Positions 42,503 through 52,624 are shown, counted from the first letter of the stretch. The stretch is 64,000 nt of DNA from Halodesulfovibrio spirochaetisodalis (GCF_001672295.1 NZ_JXMS01000015.1:19134-83133), one strand, 5' to 3'. Notes: a model not told the origin generated them from the letters alone. A program made the numbers and translations.

Positions 42503-43819
42503 TTACATTTTATATTCACGTACAAAAGCAATCGCTTCTTCTACAGTAGTAACTTTACCTTCAATCTGTGCTTTAAGCAGTTCATCACGCAGGATACCTA
42601 CGTGCGGACCAGGTTTAAGGTTAGTTGCTTCCATAATTTCGTTACCGTTCAGGAACGGCTCAATCATCTGCTCTGGAGTATCAGCACGCTCAAGCCACTT
42701 CATGTTGTGGTTGAAAGCGGTGAATGCAATGCCGCGTGCTTTCACATCTGCACGTGCCATTTCAATAAGACGCGGGTACTCATCAAGAGAACGGAAACGA
42801 CGAATACCTTTGTCAGTAAGCATGCTGTGGAAGAACTGGTGATGCTTAACAAGGTGACATACCAGATCGATATCCTGCGGCAGGAAGGACAAGCGGTTCA
42901 TGATCTTTCTGGTTACTTTTGCACCGACACGGCAGAACTGGTTAAATGTCCATGTCTCGTCACTGTACTCTGCAGTGTAAAGTTTACCGATGTTACTGCA
43001 CAGAACCGCAAAAGTACCGAACCAGTCGTACGGAAGTTCTTCAGGGTAATGACGCATAGTCTCGATAGTATGCTCAAATACAGACTGCTCTTCACCGGTG
43101 TCTTCATTTTTAATATGTGTACAACGGGAAAGTGCAGCCAGCTCCGGCATGAGGCCATGCAGAATCATGGAATCGAACAGCAGTTCAACAAAGCGCCACA
43201 TATTCTCAGCTTCTACTTTGCGCCATTCTTCCATAATGCTGTGGGAAGGCACGTAGTCGAGAATACGGGATGTAGCTTTAACAATAGCAATCCAAGTATT
43301 GTTATCAATCGGCAGATCATAGTTTGCAGCAAAGCGCAGAGCGCGAATACCAAGCAGGTAGTTACGACGCAACGTGTCGTCTGGAATGCCAGCAAATTTT
43401 ACAACACCGGAAGCAATGTCTTCAAAGCCTTCATACATTTCAGAACCCGGAACATACGGGCAAGCATACTGTGTAGGAATGCTACCAAACTTCTCTTCCA
43501 TGCGTTTAAGCAAGTGAGGAGTAATACGGGCAATACTTTCTTCCGGATGAGAGGCATCTTCTACATCTGTCGGGTAGAAACGGTAGGTAATGTCTGCTTC
43601 TTTCAGCAATGCAACAACACCGCGCTCGGAACCGGCAGTAACGTTAGGGAACATGCGCTGAATCTCATCAAACGGGGCTTCACACGCAATATCCAATTCG
43701 GTTTCGTCAGCGCCTTCAAGCAATTCGCGCTGCAGCTGGGCGTTAACAACATACGCATCGAAACCGTTACGCATTATAGTCTTACAAATGCCGATGGCAT
43801 CCTTAAAAGGCTGAGTCAT
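42503..43819 (-). CDS. Degenerate tRNA nucleotidyltransferase/HD-domain protein
   Basis: This 438-aa protein has the overall plan of CCA-adding enzyme/poly(A) polymerase: head about 1-130, RNA-binding neck about 140-250, HD-like domain about 255-420. The key catalytic positions are altered. The usual GGxVRD is VNAQLQRE, the DxD carboxylates read ELD in ETELDIAC, and the HD pair in the second half reads LCSNIGKL instead of LLHDIGK. The frame is full length with no stops, so it is maintained under selection but probably not as a standard CCA enzyme. Loss of one activity, or an RNA-binding role, is possible. Confidence 0.75.
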   Translation of the reverse strand: MTQPFKDAIGICKTIMRNGFDAYVVNAQLQRELLEGADETELDIACEAPFDEIQRMFPNVTAGSERGVVALLKEADITYRFYPTDVEDASHPEESIARITPHLLKRMEEKFGSIPTQYACPYVPGSEMYEGFEDIASGVVKFAGIPDDTLRRNYLLGIRALRFAANYDLPIDNNTWIAIVKATSRILDYVPSHSIMEEWRKVEAENMWRFVELLFDSMILHGLMPELAALSRCTHIKNEDTGEEQSVFEHTIETMRHYPEELPYDWFGTFAVLCSNIGKLYTAEYSDETWTFNQFCRVGAKVTRKIMNRLSFLPQDIDLVCHLVKHHQFFHSMLTDKGIRRFRSLDEYPRLIEMARADVKARGIAFTAFNHNMKWLERADTPEQMIEPFLNGNEIMEATNLKPGPHVGILRDELLKAQIEGKVTTVEEAIAFVREYKM

Positions 43820-44106
43820 TCATCCTCCCATTGCAGAACCGGAAAAATACGGGACCGCATAATCTCATATAGTATGCTATAGTAAGGACATAGCGTTTTG
43901 ATAATATAACAGGTCAACATGCATTGTGAAATATAACACATGCTCAATAGACACGCAAATAACCATTAGCAATCGTACTCACCAATGTGTATCTGCTACT
44001 GGTAATGACGAATCTTCTGTTTGTACAGAGATGTATTGGCTATTTTCGTCTTTTTTCCGAAACTCTTTAGAGTCCGGAATCCTTATGACCGCCCCCACCT
44101 GATTGA

Positions 44107-44994
44107 TTAACGGGACAAATGCAGCTTGGCAACTTTTTCAAACGCATCTGTCAACATTGTAATGTGCCGTGTCTGCAAATTCCAGCAGTGCCAATATAGC
44201 CTGACCGTGACTGAGTAGTCTTCCACAATCGGCACCAGCTCTCTGCTTTTCAATTCATCTTCTATTTGCAGGCTGGGAATCATGCCATACCCCAACCCTT
44301 TCTTACACATATCCACAAACATATGTGAATCCGGCACATAATGCGTTGGAAACTCACCAGCACGAATGCCATACCGTGACAGCATCTCGTTGTTCATTTC
44401 ATCTGTCCGGTCATATGTAAGGATAGGTGCTGCGCGTACTGCTTCCGGTGTAAACCCGTTGGGAAACCATTGCGCGGAAAAATCTGATGTTGCACAGCAG
44501 ACATAGACCATCTTACCCAGATAGACAGTTTTACATCCCTGCATAGGGCCGGGCTGAGAACTGACACAGCCTACCACTTCCCCGTTTTTCAGCATGTCAT
44601 GCGTCTTGTCCTGATCCCCCAGCCTAATATCGACCAGAATATTTGTTGTTGTCAGGAGTTCCTGCAAAGTATCAGGAATCCATGTGGCAAGACTATCCGC
44701 GTTAATCCCCACAGGAACTGTAATGTAATCCTCAGCAGTCTTGCCAAGCGTATCTTCAAAAAGATCATGCTCCATGAGGCTGACCTGTTTGTAATGCCCC
44801 AGTAGCTTCTGACCCATCGCTGTAGGCTGAACCGGTGTGGAGCGCACAATAAGCATCGCCCCGACCCTGTCTTCGAGTAGACGGATGCGCTGGGACACCG
44901 CAGACTGCGTAATATGCAGTACTGTTGCCGCCTTTTCAAATCCGCCGTTTTCCACGACAGCAGCAAAGGCTTCGAGCTGTTTGTAATCAATCAT
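44107..44994 (-). CDS. argP: LysR-family regulator, ArgP-like
   Basis: This 295-aa activator has an N-terminal winged helix-turn-helix (MIDYKQLEAFAAVVENGGFE, AATVLHITQSAVSQRI) and a LysR effector domain. The N-terminal sequence and the divergent LysE/ArgO exporter gene identify it as ArgP-like. ArgP senses arginine or lysine and activates argO (established in E. coli). The 239-bp divergent spacer should hold its operator. Confidence 0.9.
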   Translation of the reverse strand: MIDYKQLEAFAAVVENGGFEKAATVLHITQSAVSQRIRLLEDRVGAMLIVRSTPVQPTAMGQKLLGHYKQVSLMEHDLFEDTLGKTAEDYITVPVGINADSLATWIPDTLQELLTTTNILVDIRLGDQDKTHDMLKNGEVVGCVSSQPGPMQGCKTVYLGKMVYVCCATSDFSAQWFPNGFTPEAVRAAPILTYDRTDEMNNEMLSRYGIRAGEFPTHYVPDSHMFVDMCKKGLGYGMIPSLQIEDELKSRELVPIVEDYSVTVRLYWHCWNLQTRHITMLTDAFEKVAKLHLSR

Positions 44995-45233
44995 ACACTT
45001 ACATTAGCAAAACTTATGCAACATCAAAACAATGAATTTCACTTCTACAAATTTTTCTTCTACATATATTCCCGCAAACAAGTTCCAGATGTAATGGCGG
45101 GGTGTTGAGCGTACCCCGCTGTTACAGCGCTCACTGAACTTCCCATGTTTCTGCTGAAGGGACGCCTTCTGCATTATTACCATGATAACTACGAATTACT
45201 TGCTACGATGCAGTTAAGGATTGGGAACAAACT

Positions 45234-45851
45234 ATGCTCGCTCCATTTTTTCAAGGATTTGGTACTTGTGGTGGTTTAATTATGGCGATCGGGGCACAGA
45301 ATGCATTTCTGCTCTCCCAGAGTGTTCGCAAAAACCACCACCTTACAATCGCGCTCATGTGCATCTTGTCCGACATGCTTCTTATCGGGCTCGGTGTTTT
45401 CAGTATCGGACAAATTGTCGCTTCTTCACCTGAAGTAAAACTGTTTGCCACATTTTTCGGCGCTGCTTTTTTACTCTGGTATGGTTTCTGTGCTTTCAAA
45501 TCAGCCTGCAAGCCGGGAGTACTGACAACCACCGCTGATACAAGCCGCTCTTTGCGGAATGTTATTTTGACAACACTTGCAGTTACCTTTTTAAACCCGC
45601 ACACCTATCTGGACACTGTTGTCCTTATGGGTTCTCTGGGTGGACAGTTTATCGGTGACGGTAGAATATATTTCTGGATCGGCGGCGTTTGCGCCTCCGC
45701 AATCTGGTTCGGCGCTCTCGCATTCGGGGGACAGGCTCTTGCACCACTTTTCCGCAAGCCTTCCTCATGGCGAATCCTTGACGGCACAGTGTGTCTTGTC
45801 ATGTGGCTGATCGCTGCAGGACTCATCAAACAAGGAATAGCGCTTTTATAA
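45234..45851 (+). CDS. argO: LysE/ArgO-family amino acid exporter
   Basis: This 205-aa inner-membrane exporter has six predicted helices and the LysE signature GLIMAIGAQNAFLLSQSVRKN, followed by LLWYGFCAFKSA and FLNPHTYLDTVVLMGSL. It would export basic amino acids such as arginine or lysine to prevent overload. AAGGATTGGGA lies upstream of the start. Divergent ArgP-like regulator supports the assignment. Confidence 0.92.
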   Translation: MLAPFFQGFGTCGGLIMAIGAQNAFLLSQSVRKNHHLTIALMCILSDMLLIGLGVFSIGQIVASSPEVKLFATFFGAAFLLWYGFCAFKSACKPGVLTTTADTSRSLRNVILTTLAVTFLNPHTYLDTVVLMGSLGGQFIGDGRIYFWIGGVCASAIWFGALAFGGQALAPLFRKPSSWRILDGTVCLVMWLIAAGLIKQGIALL

Positions 45852-45963
45852 AGCATCCTTAAGGACGCTGGTAGCTTCCCATACCGGTATTAGACAATAC
45901 ACCGCGTATTTCCCTACGCTTCCAGAGGAAAAATTTGTTTAATACACGTCCTATCCCATAATT

Positions 45964-45991
45964 AAGCGCTCCTTTTTCCCGAAGGAGCGTT
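45964..45991 (+). terminator. Hairpin after argO
   Basis: AGCGCTCCTT pairs with AAGGAGCGTT around TTTCCCG; TTAAAA follows. It is a probable weak terminator of argO. Confidence 0.6.
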
Positions 45992-46004
45992 TAAAACGCA
46001 CCGC

Positions 46005-46076
46005 ACATCCGTTTGAACACGGAGAAAAAGAACTTCGTACCTTCCTTTTTCTCCATGGTCAGACGGATGTTTTTTT
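46005..46076 (+). terminator. Long structured hairpin between argO and moeA
   Basis: ACATCCGT (46005-46012) pairs with ACGGATGT (46063-46070), and inside it GGAGAAAAAG (46021-46030) pairs with CTTTTTCTCC (46045-46054). Seven T follow. It could be a second argO terminator or an attenuator; the following 170 bases up to moeA carry no other clear structure. Confidence 0.6.
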
Positions 46077-46244
46077 ATATTCAGGCTAACGTTAAGATGC
46101 CATGCTTTTACGGGGGAACAGCCTTGCACCACTCATCGTTACAGGCTACCCTGCTACCTCGCGCAGTCCTTTCTTAATAACGCTGCAATGTGCGGTTTTG
46201 TAATCAGTCTGTGCCTGCTTTTATTATTGATTCGAGGATATGAT

Positions 46245-47483
46245 ATGAAAAAAGATTTCTTCAATGTACTCAGCGTGCAGGAATTTATTCAGGCACTCTA
46301 CTCTTTCTCCCCGTTACAAACGCAAACACGTTCCATTGAGGCCGCTGACGGCTGTATCCTTGCTGAAGATATTATCGCAGCTGAAGACCTTCCTCTTGCC
46401 AGCCGCTCATGCATGGACGGATACGCAATTGATGCTGCCAGCGTGTTCGGGGCATCAGAAGCTAATCCAGCCTACCTCGAATCAGTAGGTGATATCGACA
46501 TTGAGAAACCAGCATCCTTTACCCTGCAAAACGGTGAATGTGCCGGTATCGTTACCGGCGGCATTTTGCCGGACGGTGCTGATGCTGTAGTAATGGTTGA
46601 ACACACTGAGTCGCTTGGTGCAGGAACAGTTGAAATCCGCAAGTCACTCGCTCCTCATGAAAACGTCATGCTCAAAGGCGAAGATGCGACAACAGGAAAC
46701 GTTGCTCTAGCTGCCGGCACCCGCTTGCGTCCTCAGGAGGTCGGCATGCTTGCTGCTCTCGGCATTCAGGAAGTTCCCGTAGTCAGCGCGCCAAAAGTCG
46801 GTATTATTTCGACCGGTGACGAACTTGTTTCCATTGATGAAAAACCGGTAGTCGGGCAGGTTCGTGATGTGAACAGCTATACTCTTGCTGCATGTGCACG
46901 ACGTGCAGGTGCCACCGCAACTGCGTACGGCCTTGTTGAAGATAATCTTACATCACTCAAAGCCGCTCTTGAAAATGCCCTTGCAGAAAACGACGTCGTC
47001 TTCTTGTCCGGAGGTAGCTCTGTTGGTGTGCGTGATCTTACGGTGGGTGCCATTGAAGAAATTGAAGGGGCAGAGCTTATCAATCACGGAGTAGCCATCA
47101 GTCCGGGTAAACCGCTTATCCTTGCGAAATGCGGCAATAAGGCAATATGGGGACTTCCAGGTCAGGTTGCTTCAGCTCAGGTGGTTATGTTTATTCTTGG
47201 GATGCCATTTTTACGCTACCTTGGTGGCGACACAAATGCGTTTGACCAATCCCGTTGGCCTTCGAAACAAGCTGAAATCAGCCGTAACGTTCCATCCAAG
47301 CCAGGGCGTGAAGATTACGTGCGCGTCAGCATTGCAGAAAAAGATGGTAAGACTGTCGCCACACCGGTTCTGGGCAAGTCCGGCCTGCTAAAAACCATGC
47401 TTCAGGCAGACGGCGTAGCGAAAATTGGTGCCGACAGTGAAGGTATCTACGAAGGTGCAACTATTGACGTACTCTTTTTTTAA
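46245..47483 (+). CDS. moeA: Molybdopterin molybdenumtransferase MoeA
   Basis: This 412-aa enzyme inserts molybdate or tungstate into adenylylated molybdopterin. It has the MoeA pattern SRSCMDGYAIDA near residue 65, GEDATTGN, the MoCF motif IISTGDEL at about 185, SGGSSVGVRDLT, and SPGKPL with an IWGLPGQVASA segment. The ATG at 46245 has GAGGATATG upstream; a longer frame to 46188 would add a spurious hydrophobic start. It probably supports formate dehydrogenases and similar enzymes. The next gene follows after 15 bases. Confidence 0.94.
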   Translation: MKKDFFNVLSVQEFIQALYSFSPLQTQTRSIEAADGCILAEDIIAAEDLPLASRSCMDGYAIDAASVFGASEANPAYLESVGDIDIEKPASFTLQNGECAGIVTGGILPDGADAVVMVEHTESLGAGTVEIRKSLAPHENVMLKGEDATTGNVALAAGTRLRPQEVGMLAALGIQEVPVVSAPKVGIISTGDELVSIDEKPVVGQVRDVNSYTLAACARRAGATATAYGLVEDNLTSLKAALENALAENDVVFLSGGSSVGVRDLTVGAIEEIEGAELINHGVAISPGKPLILAKCGNKAIWGLPGQVASAQVVMFILGMPFLRYLGGDTNAFDQSRWPSKQAEISRNVPSKPGREDYVRVSIAEKDGKTVATPVLGKSGLLKTMLQADGVAKIGADSEGIYEGATIDVLFF

Positions 47484-47498
47484 ATTATAGGAAGCGTC

Positions 47499-48272
47499 AT
47501 GCGAATTTTATTCTTCGGTGACATTGTAGGCAAACCAGGCAGACTTATTCTGCGCAACCGCCTTTCTTCCCTCAGGGAAGAACATAAGGCGGATCTCGTT
47601 ATTGCAAACGGGGAAAATGCTTCTGGCGGCATCGGTCTTTCAGGCGATACCATGCGTGAACTGTTCAGTGCAGGCATAGACATTCTTACTTCCGGCAATC
47701 ATATCTGGAAACATAAGGAAATGTACAACCTGCTCAACACAGAACCGCGCCTTATCCGTCCTGCCAACTACCCACAAGGTGCCCCCGGAAACGGACTGGT
47801 TATACACGAGCTTTCTGACGGCAGAAAAGTTGCCGTACTGAATCTACTCGGCCGAACATTTATGGATGATATTGATTGTCCGTTTGGAAAAGTGGATGAA
47901 CTTCTTGCTTCAATCCCTGAAGACGTAAAAATCCGTCTCATCGATTTTCATGCCGAAGCAACCAGCGAAAAGAAAGCTCTCTCCTTCTATGTGGATGGAA
48001 AAGTTTCTGCTGTTATCGGAACCCATACGCACGTGCAGACTGCCGACGCCATGATTCTGCAAAACGGCACCGGATATCTGACTGATGCCGGTATGTGCGG
48101 AGTGGAAGAATCCTGTCTTGGTATGGACCCGAAAGTCATCATTGAGCGCTTCATGACGGGCTTGCCTCAGCGATTTAAAATTGCCAAAGGCACTGCTCAT
48201 ATCAACGGCCTTTTCATGGACATTGATGATGAAACAGGAAAGTGCACAAGGATTGAGCTTATCCGCGAGTAG
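47499..48272 (+). CDS. YmdB-like metallophosphodiesterase
   Basis: This 257-aa protein of the TIGR00282 family has metal-site motifs FFGDIVGKPGR at the N-terminus, ANGENASGG, TSGNHIWKHKE, LIDFHAEATSEK and IGTHTHVQTAD. Bacillus YmdB hydrolyses 2',3'-cyclic nucleotides (established); here the role is inferred. AGGAAGC precedes the ATG. It is in an operon with moeA and is followed by the repeat copy at 48388. Confidence 0.9.
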   Translation: MRILFFGDIVGKPGRLILRNRLSSLREEHKADLVIANGENASGGIGLSGDTMRELFSAGIDILTSGNHIWKHKEMYNLLNTEPRLIRPANYPQGAPGNGLVIHELSDGRKVAVLNLLGRTFMDDIDCPFGKVDELLASIPEDVKIRLIDFHAEATSEKKALSFYVDGKVSAVIGTHTHVQTADAMILQNGTGYLTDAGMCGVEESCLGMDPKVIIERFMTGLPQRFKIAKGTAHINGLFMDIDDETGKCTRIELIRE

Positions 48273-48387
48273 ATGAGAAGCCTTTAACGGCTCTCTACAC
48301 GGTGAGAGATTGCCTGTCGTTGACACGAATCCTTGACGCACTCGCTCCATCAACATCTTCCTATCGATAACAATTTTTTCAGCCTAA

Positions 48388-48458
48388 ACGGGTCAAGGGG
48401 GAATCCCCCCCTGCGGGTGGAGGGCAGCGCCCTTCCTCGTCAAAGACCCGCCGGAGGC
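48388..48458 (-). repeat. GC-rich intergenic repeat, inverted copy
   Basis: ACGGGTCAAGGGGGAATCCC through GGGCAGCGCCC to CCGCCGGAGGC is the same family as at 13201 and 40949. It sits in the 275-base gap between the YmdB-like gene and tyrS; only a short leader separates it from tyrS. Confidence 0.8.
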
Positions 48459-48547
48459 CATATTACATTTTTGTCAAGTTTGACAATTCGCCAATTCTTT
48501 GTAAGAGACACCAAGCTACAACATATTTTTTTGTAAAAGAGAGAATT

Positions 48548-49738
48548 ATGGATATTCAAAAACAGCTTGAAATTATTCAGCGTGGCTGTGCTGAACTTAT
48601 TGATGCTGATGAGCTTAAAAAGAAGCTCGAAAAAGGCAAACCGCTGCGTGTAAAGATGGGCTTTGACCCTACTGCTCCAGACCTGCACCTCGGTCACAGT
48701 GTTGCAATCCACAAGCTGCGTCATTTTCAGGAACTCGGTCACACCGTTATCTTCCTTATCGGTGACTTCACCGGTATGATCGGTGACCCGTCCGGTCGTT
48801 CTGACACCCGTCCTCCACTCACACGTGAAGATGTTCTCGCCAACGCGGAAACATACAAAGAACAGGTTTTCAAGATTCTTGATCCTGAAAAAACCGAAGT
48901 TCGCTTCAACTCCGAGTGGTTCGACAAATTCGGCGCTGCAGACTTTATCCGCCTTGCATCCCGCTATACTGTAGCCCGCATGCTTGAGCGTAACGATTTT
49001 GAGCAACGCTATAAGAACAACACACCTATCGCTATCCATGAATTCTTGTATCCGCTTGTTCAGGGCTATGACTCTGTAGCACTCGAAGCCGACATTGAGC
49101 TTGGCGGAACTGACCAGAAGTTTAACCTGCTTATGGGTCGTACACTTCAGTCTCAGGAAGGTCAGGACCCGCAGTGCATCATGACCATGCCTATTCTTGA
49201 AGGTCTGGACGGTGTGCGTAAAATGTCTAAATCCTACGGTAACTACGTAGGTATTGACGAAGCACCTACAGATATGTTCGGCAAAATCATGTCCATTTCT
49301 GACGAACTCATGTGGCGCTACTACGAGCTTATTTCTCTGAAATCTCTTGAAGAGATCGCAGAACTTAAAGCAAAAGTAGAGTCCGGCGAACTTCATCCGA
49401 AAGTTGCCAAAGAAGAACTCGCAGAAGATATCGTAACTCAGTACCACGGCGCAGAAGAAGCAGCTAAAGCACGCGAAGGCTTTAACTCCGTTTTTGCTAA
49501 AGGTCAGCTTCCGGACGATATGCCGGAACATACCTGTGAATCCGGCGAAGCTTCCATGCCTCCTGTATTCCTTACTGATGCCAAGCTCACTAAATCCCGT
49601 GGTGAAGCACGTCGTCTCATGAAACAGGGCGCACTCTCCATTGATGGCGAAAAGTGCAACGCAGAAGATGCTCTTTCTGCTGGCGAGTACGTCATCAAGC
49701 TCGGTAAAAAACGCTTCCTTAAGTTATTTGTTAAGTAG
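48548..49738 (+). CDS. tyrS: Tyrosyl-tRNA synthetase
   Basis: This 396-aa class I synthetase has the HIGH-type motif ([13 protein letters not shown]) near residue 45, the tyrosine pocket region [18 protein letters not shown] at about 223 ([12 protein letters not shown]), and a C-terminal S4 RNA-binding domain ([16 protein letters not shown]). The order and length fit the TyrZ-like bacterial subgroup. AAAAGAGAGAATT lies upstream. No T-box or leader peptide is evident. Confidence 0.96.
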   Translation: MDIQKQLEIIQRGCAELIDADELKKKLEKGKPLRVKMGFDPTAPDLHLGHSVAIHKLRHFQELGHTVIFLIGDFTGMIGDPSGRSDTRPPLTREDVLANAETYKEQVFKILDPEKTEVRFNSEWFDKFGAADFIRLASRYTVARMLERNDFEQRYKNNTPIAIHEFLYPLVQGYDSVALEADIELGGTDQKFNLLMGRTLQSQEGQDPQCIMTMPILEGLDGVRKMSKSYGNYVGIDEAPTDMFGKIMSISDELMWRYYELISLKSLEEIAELKAKVESGELHPKVAKEELAEDIVTQYHGAEEAAKAREGFNSVFAKGQLPDDMPEHTCESGEASMPPVFLTDAKLTKSRGEARRLMKQGALSIDGEKCNAEDALSAGEYVIKLGKKRFLKLFVK

Positions 49739-49760
49739 CAATTACCGAAAAGAAAAAGTA

Positions 49761-49794
49761 AATCCCCGCAGCCTGTGCTGCGGGGATTTTTTAT
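49761..49794. terminator. Bidirectional terminator between tyrS and glgP
   Basis: AATCCCCGCAGC (49761-49772), loop CTGT, GCTGCGGGGATT (49777-49788), then TTTT. The left side is A-rich, so it can serve both convergent genes. Confidence 0.93.
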
Positions 49795-49800
49795 TGCTTC

Positions 49801-52296
49801 TTACACATCAGGCTTCACGCCCCATATGTCGTCCATATACTCTCTCACAGCCCGGTCACTGGAGAAGAATCCCATGCCGGCAGTGTTCAGAATAGATTTA
49901 CGTATCCACAGTTCCCGATCACCAAATTCGTGTGCAATGCGCTGATGCGTTTCTGCGTATGCCCGATAATCCGCAAGCACCATAAACCTGTCACCACCAC
50001 TAAGCAGTGAATTAAATATTCCACTGAATGCAGTAGGATTTCCTGGTGTAAACTCATCAGAGTTAATCATATCAAGCACTTCACGCAGTTCACCATCATT
50101 CTTATACAATTCCCACGGATCATATCCTCGGTTGCGCATATCCAGCACTTCTTGCTCACAAAGACCAAAGAGGTAGATATTATCCTGTCCAACCCGCTCA
50201 CCGATTTCAATATTTGCCCCGTCTCTGGTTCCGATAGTCAGCGCACCGTTAAGTGCAAACTTCATATTACCGGTTCCGGAAGCTTCGTACCCAGCTGTAG
50301 ATATTTGCTCTGAAACATCCGTAGCAGGAACAAGCAGCTGAGATAACGAAATATTGTAATTTGCCAAGAAGATCACCTTCAGAACATTGCGGGTATGCGG
50401 GTCAGAATTAATGCGTCGCGCCACGCAGTTGATCAGGTAGATAATATCCTTTGCCATCCAGTAACTTGGGGCAGCTTTACCTCCAAAGATGAAGGTACGC
50501 GGCTGCATCATCACTTCCGGATTCTTTCTCAGGTGATTGTACAAAGAGATAATATGCAGCACATTCAACAGCTGCCTCTTGTATTCATGGAATCGCTTTG
50601 CCTGCACATCAAAAATGCTGTGCGGATTCACTGTAATCCCGTTACGTTTTTCAATATGGTCTGCAAGACGCTTTTTGTTGGTCAGGCGGCATTGCTCCCA
50701 ATCATGGCGAAACTCTTCATCGTCTGCCAGCTCACGGATACGTTCAAGCTGATCAAGGTCAGTCACCCAGTCACATCCAAGATGTTCACTCAACAGCCAT
50801 GACAAAGATACATTACACTGACGCAGCCATCTTCGCGGCGTGATTCCGTTTGTTTTATTATTAAAGCGGTCAGGGAAAATACGGATAAAGTCATGGAACA
50901 CCCTGTCACGTAAAATTTGTGTATGCAGGGCAGAGACACCGTTAATGCTGAAGCTACCAACAATAGCTAAGTGACTCATGCGCACAACCTTTTCAGGCCC
51001 GTCAGAGATAAGAGAGACACGGGAAGGCAAGTCCGGCTCATCCCTGAAGTGCAATCGAACATCTTCAAGGAAACGCCTGTTAATTTCATAAATAATCTGC
51101 ATATGACGCGGTAATAAGCGCTCCATCAACTCAACAGGCCATGTCTCCAATGCTTCTGGCAAAATTGTATGGTTGGTATACGCAAAAAGCTTCTGGCAGA
51201 TAAACCACGAATCTTCCCAGCATATCAGTTCTTCATCCAGCAAAATGCGCATAAGCTCCGGAATAGCTATTGAAGGGTGCGTTTCATTAAGCTGAACTAC
51301 ATTCTTTTCCGGCAACTGATCCCAAGGCTTATTCAGCTTTTTAAAACGACGGACAAGATCGCGCATAGTTGCCGCCACAAAGAAATACTGTTGTTTCAGA
51401 CGCAACGTTTTACCCTCAGGCGCGTCATCACTCGGATACAACACCATGGATATATTCTCGTCCTTGATCTTCTCCTGAACAGACCCGATATAGTCACCGG
51501 CATTGAACGAACTTAATACAAACTCCTTATGCGGACGTGCTTCCCACAACCGGATGCAGTTTACATGTCCGTTTCTGTATCCCGGTACATACATATCATT
51601 CGCCATCGCCATGACAATATCGCCGCCGCGCCAGTCATGACGAAGCGTTCCGTCATCATCCTGCCACTCATGCACGGTTCCGTAAAAGCGTATCGGATAC
51701 AGCCCGTGCGGACGCGGTATCAGCCAGTGGTTACCTTCGTGCAACCAGTTGTCCGGCATCTCAACCTGACGCCCATTTCGTATCTCTTGCCTGAACAAAC
51801 CATAGGAATACCGTATACCGTATCCAAATGCAGGAAGTCCCAATGTAGCCATCGAGTCCATATAGCAGGAGGCTAAGCGTCCCAGCCCACCGTTGCCAAG
51901 TCCCGGTTCACACTCAACGTCCATAATCTGATCAAGTGAGAAACTATATTTGCGCAAGAAGGTATGCGCCTCACTTTCCAGTCCTAGCGAAAGCAAATTC
52001 TCCCGTAAAAATTTACCCGGTAAAAACTCAAGAGAAAGATAATACAACCGCTTATCATCATTCTCATAGTACTGCCGCTGTACGCTTGCCCATTTCTCGA
52101 GCATACGGTCACGCACAGCTAAAACAAGTCCCCAATAACACTTATGCTTATCAGGGTGTGCGTTATCCCGACCCAACGAATATAAAATATGCCACAACGC
52201 ATCTTCACCCAGCGCTGAATTTCGTGCCTGCGGTGCTTCCGACTCAGCCAAAGGCTCATTCATAAGATGCAGATAATCTTTTACGTCCTTTGTCAT
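49801..52296 (-). CDS. glgP: Glycogen/maltodextrin phosphorylase
   Basis: This 831-aa PLP-dependent GT35 enzyme degrades alpha-1,4-glucans to glucose 1-phosphate. Features include the N-terminal YYLSLEFLPGKFLRENL, LGNGGLGRLASCYMDS, and the PLP-binding region ASGTGNMKFALNGALTIG with its Lys. The length matches the family. It is a single gene divergent from the RNA helicase region, and points to storage-polysaccharide use. Confidence 0.96.
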   Translation of the reverse strand: MTKDVKDYLHLMNEPLAESEAPQARNSALGEDALWHILYSLGRDNAHPDKHKCYWGLVLAVRDRMLEKWASVQRQYYENDDKRLYYLSLEFLPGKFLRENLLSLGLESEAHTFLRKYSFSLDQIMDVECEPGLGNGGLGRLASCYMDSMATLGLPAFGYGIRYSYGLFRQEIRNGRQVEMPDNWLHEGNHWLIPRPHGLYPIRFYGTVHEWQDDDGTLRHDWRGGDIVMAMANDMYVPGYRNGHVNCIRLWEARPHKEFVLSSFNAGDYIGSVQEKIKDENISMVLYPSDDAPEGKTLRLKQQYFFVAATMRDLVRRFKKLNKPWDQLPEKNVVQLNETHPSIAIPELMRILLDEELICWEDSWFICQKLFAYTNHTILPEALETWPVELMERLLPRHMQIIYEINRRFLEDVRLHFRDEPDLPSRVSLISDGPEKVVRMSHLAIVGSFSINGVSALHTQILRDRVFHDFIRIFPDRFNNKTNGITPRRWLRQCNVSLSWLLSEHLGCDWVTDLDQLERIRELADDEEFRHDWEQCRLTNKKRLADHIEKRNGITVNPHSIFDVQAKRFHEYKRQLLNVLHIISLYNHLRKNPEVMMQPRTFIFGGKAAPSYWMAKDIIYLINCVARRINSDPHTRNVLKVIFLANYNISLSQLLVPATDVSEQISTAGYEASGTGNMKFALNGALTIGTRDGANIEIGERVGQDNIYLFGLCEQEVLDMRNRGYDPWELYKNDGELREVLDMINSDEFTPGNPTAFSGIFNSLLSGGDRFMVLADYRAYAETHQRIAHEFGDRELWIRKSILNTAGMGFFSSDRAVREYMDDIWGVKPDV

Positions 52297-52406
52297 GACT
52301 CCCCCGTATTTCTATATCTTCCAACTCGTATTTACATATTCAGCAGCACAACTGTGCCAACATGTAATGATACGAATATGCTCACAGCACAGACATGATA
52401 AGGTCG

Positions 52407-52525
52407 CTAAGGGCAGACTTTCGGGTTCAGCAAGTTTTCATTTGCGGGGGCTGACTGTTTCTTATACTACGATGACCACCAGAGTGAGATATCCTGTTCG
52501 AGACCACAACGCTGTCTGCCCTTAG
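52407..52525 (+). ncRNA. 119-base element bounded by 12-bp inverted repeats, candidate structured leader
   Basis: CTAAGGGCAGAC (52407-52418) and GTCTGCCCTTAG (52514-52525) are perfect inverse copies enclosing 95 bases. Inside, TTCAGCAA can pair with TTGC-GGGG-GCTGA. TTTT follows the right arm. It lies 100 bases before the DEAD-box helicase start, so it may be a 5' leader structure or a small mobile remnant; the type is uncertain. Confidence 0.4.
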
Positions 52526-52624
52526 TTTTCCGCAAAGACAAACAGCTTTGCACTCATGCCTCTCCACAACAAGAAGCAGCAATCTCAAACAAAAGCATAT
52601 GCCCAACACCAAGAAAGGAATCAC

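Noticed and set aside
42461..43882. A 473-codon open frame on the plus strand opposite the CCA-like gene
   Set aside because: Its composition is that of an antisense shadow (Cys/Phe/Thr-rich, no domain), and the minus-strand frame encodes a recognisable protein.
46005..46244. A molybdenum-cofactor riboswitch before moeA
   Set aside because: There is a strong hairpin, but I could not place the conserved Moco-motif elements; an argO terminator explains it.
48440..49531. A 363-codon open frame opposite tyrS
   Set aside because: It is an antisense shadow; tyrS carries all synthetase motifs.
52407..52525. A tRNA or tmRNA gene, because of GTTCGAGACC near the right arm
   Set aside because: The closing stem is 12 bp, no cloverleaf can be drawn and no anticodon arm is evident.
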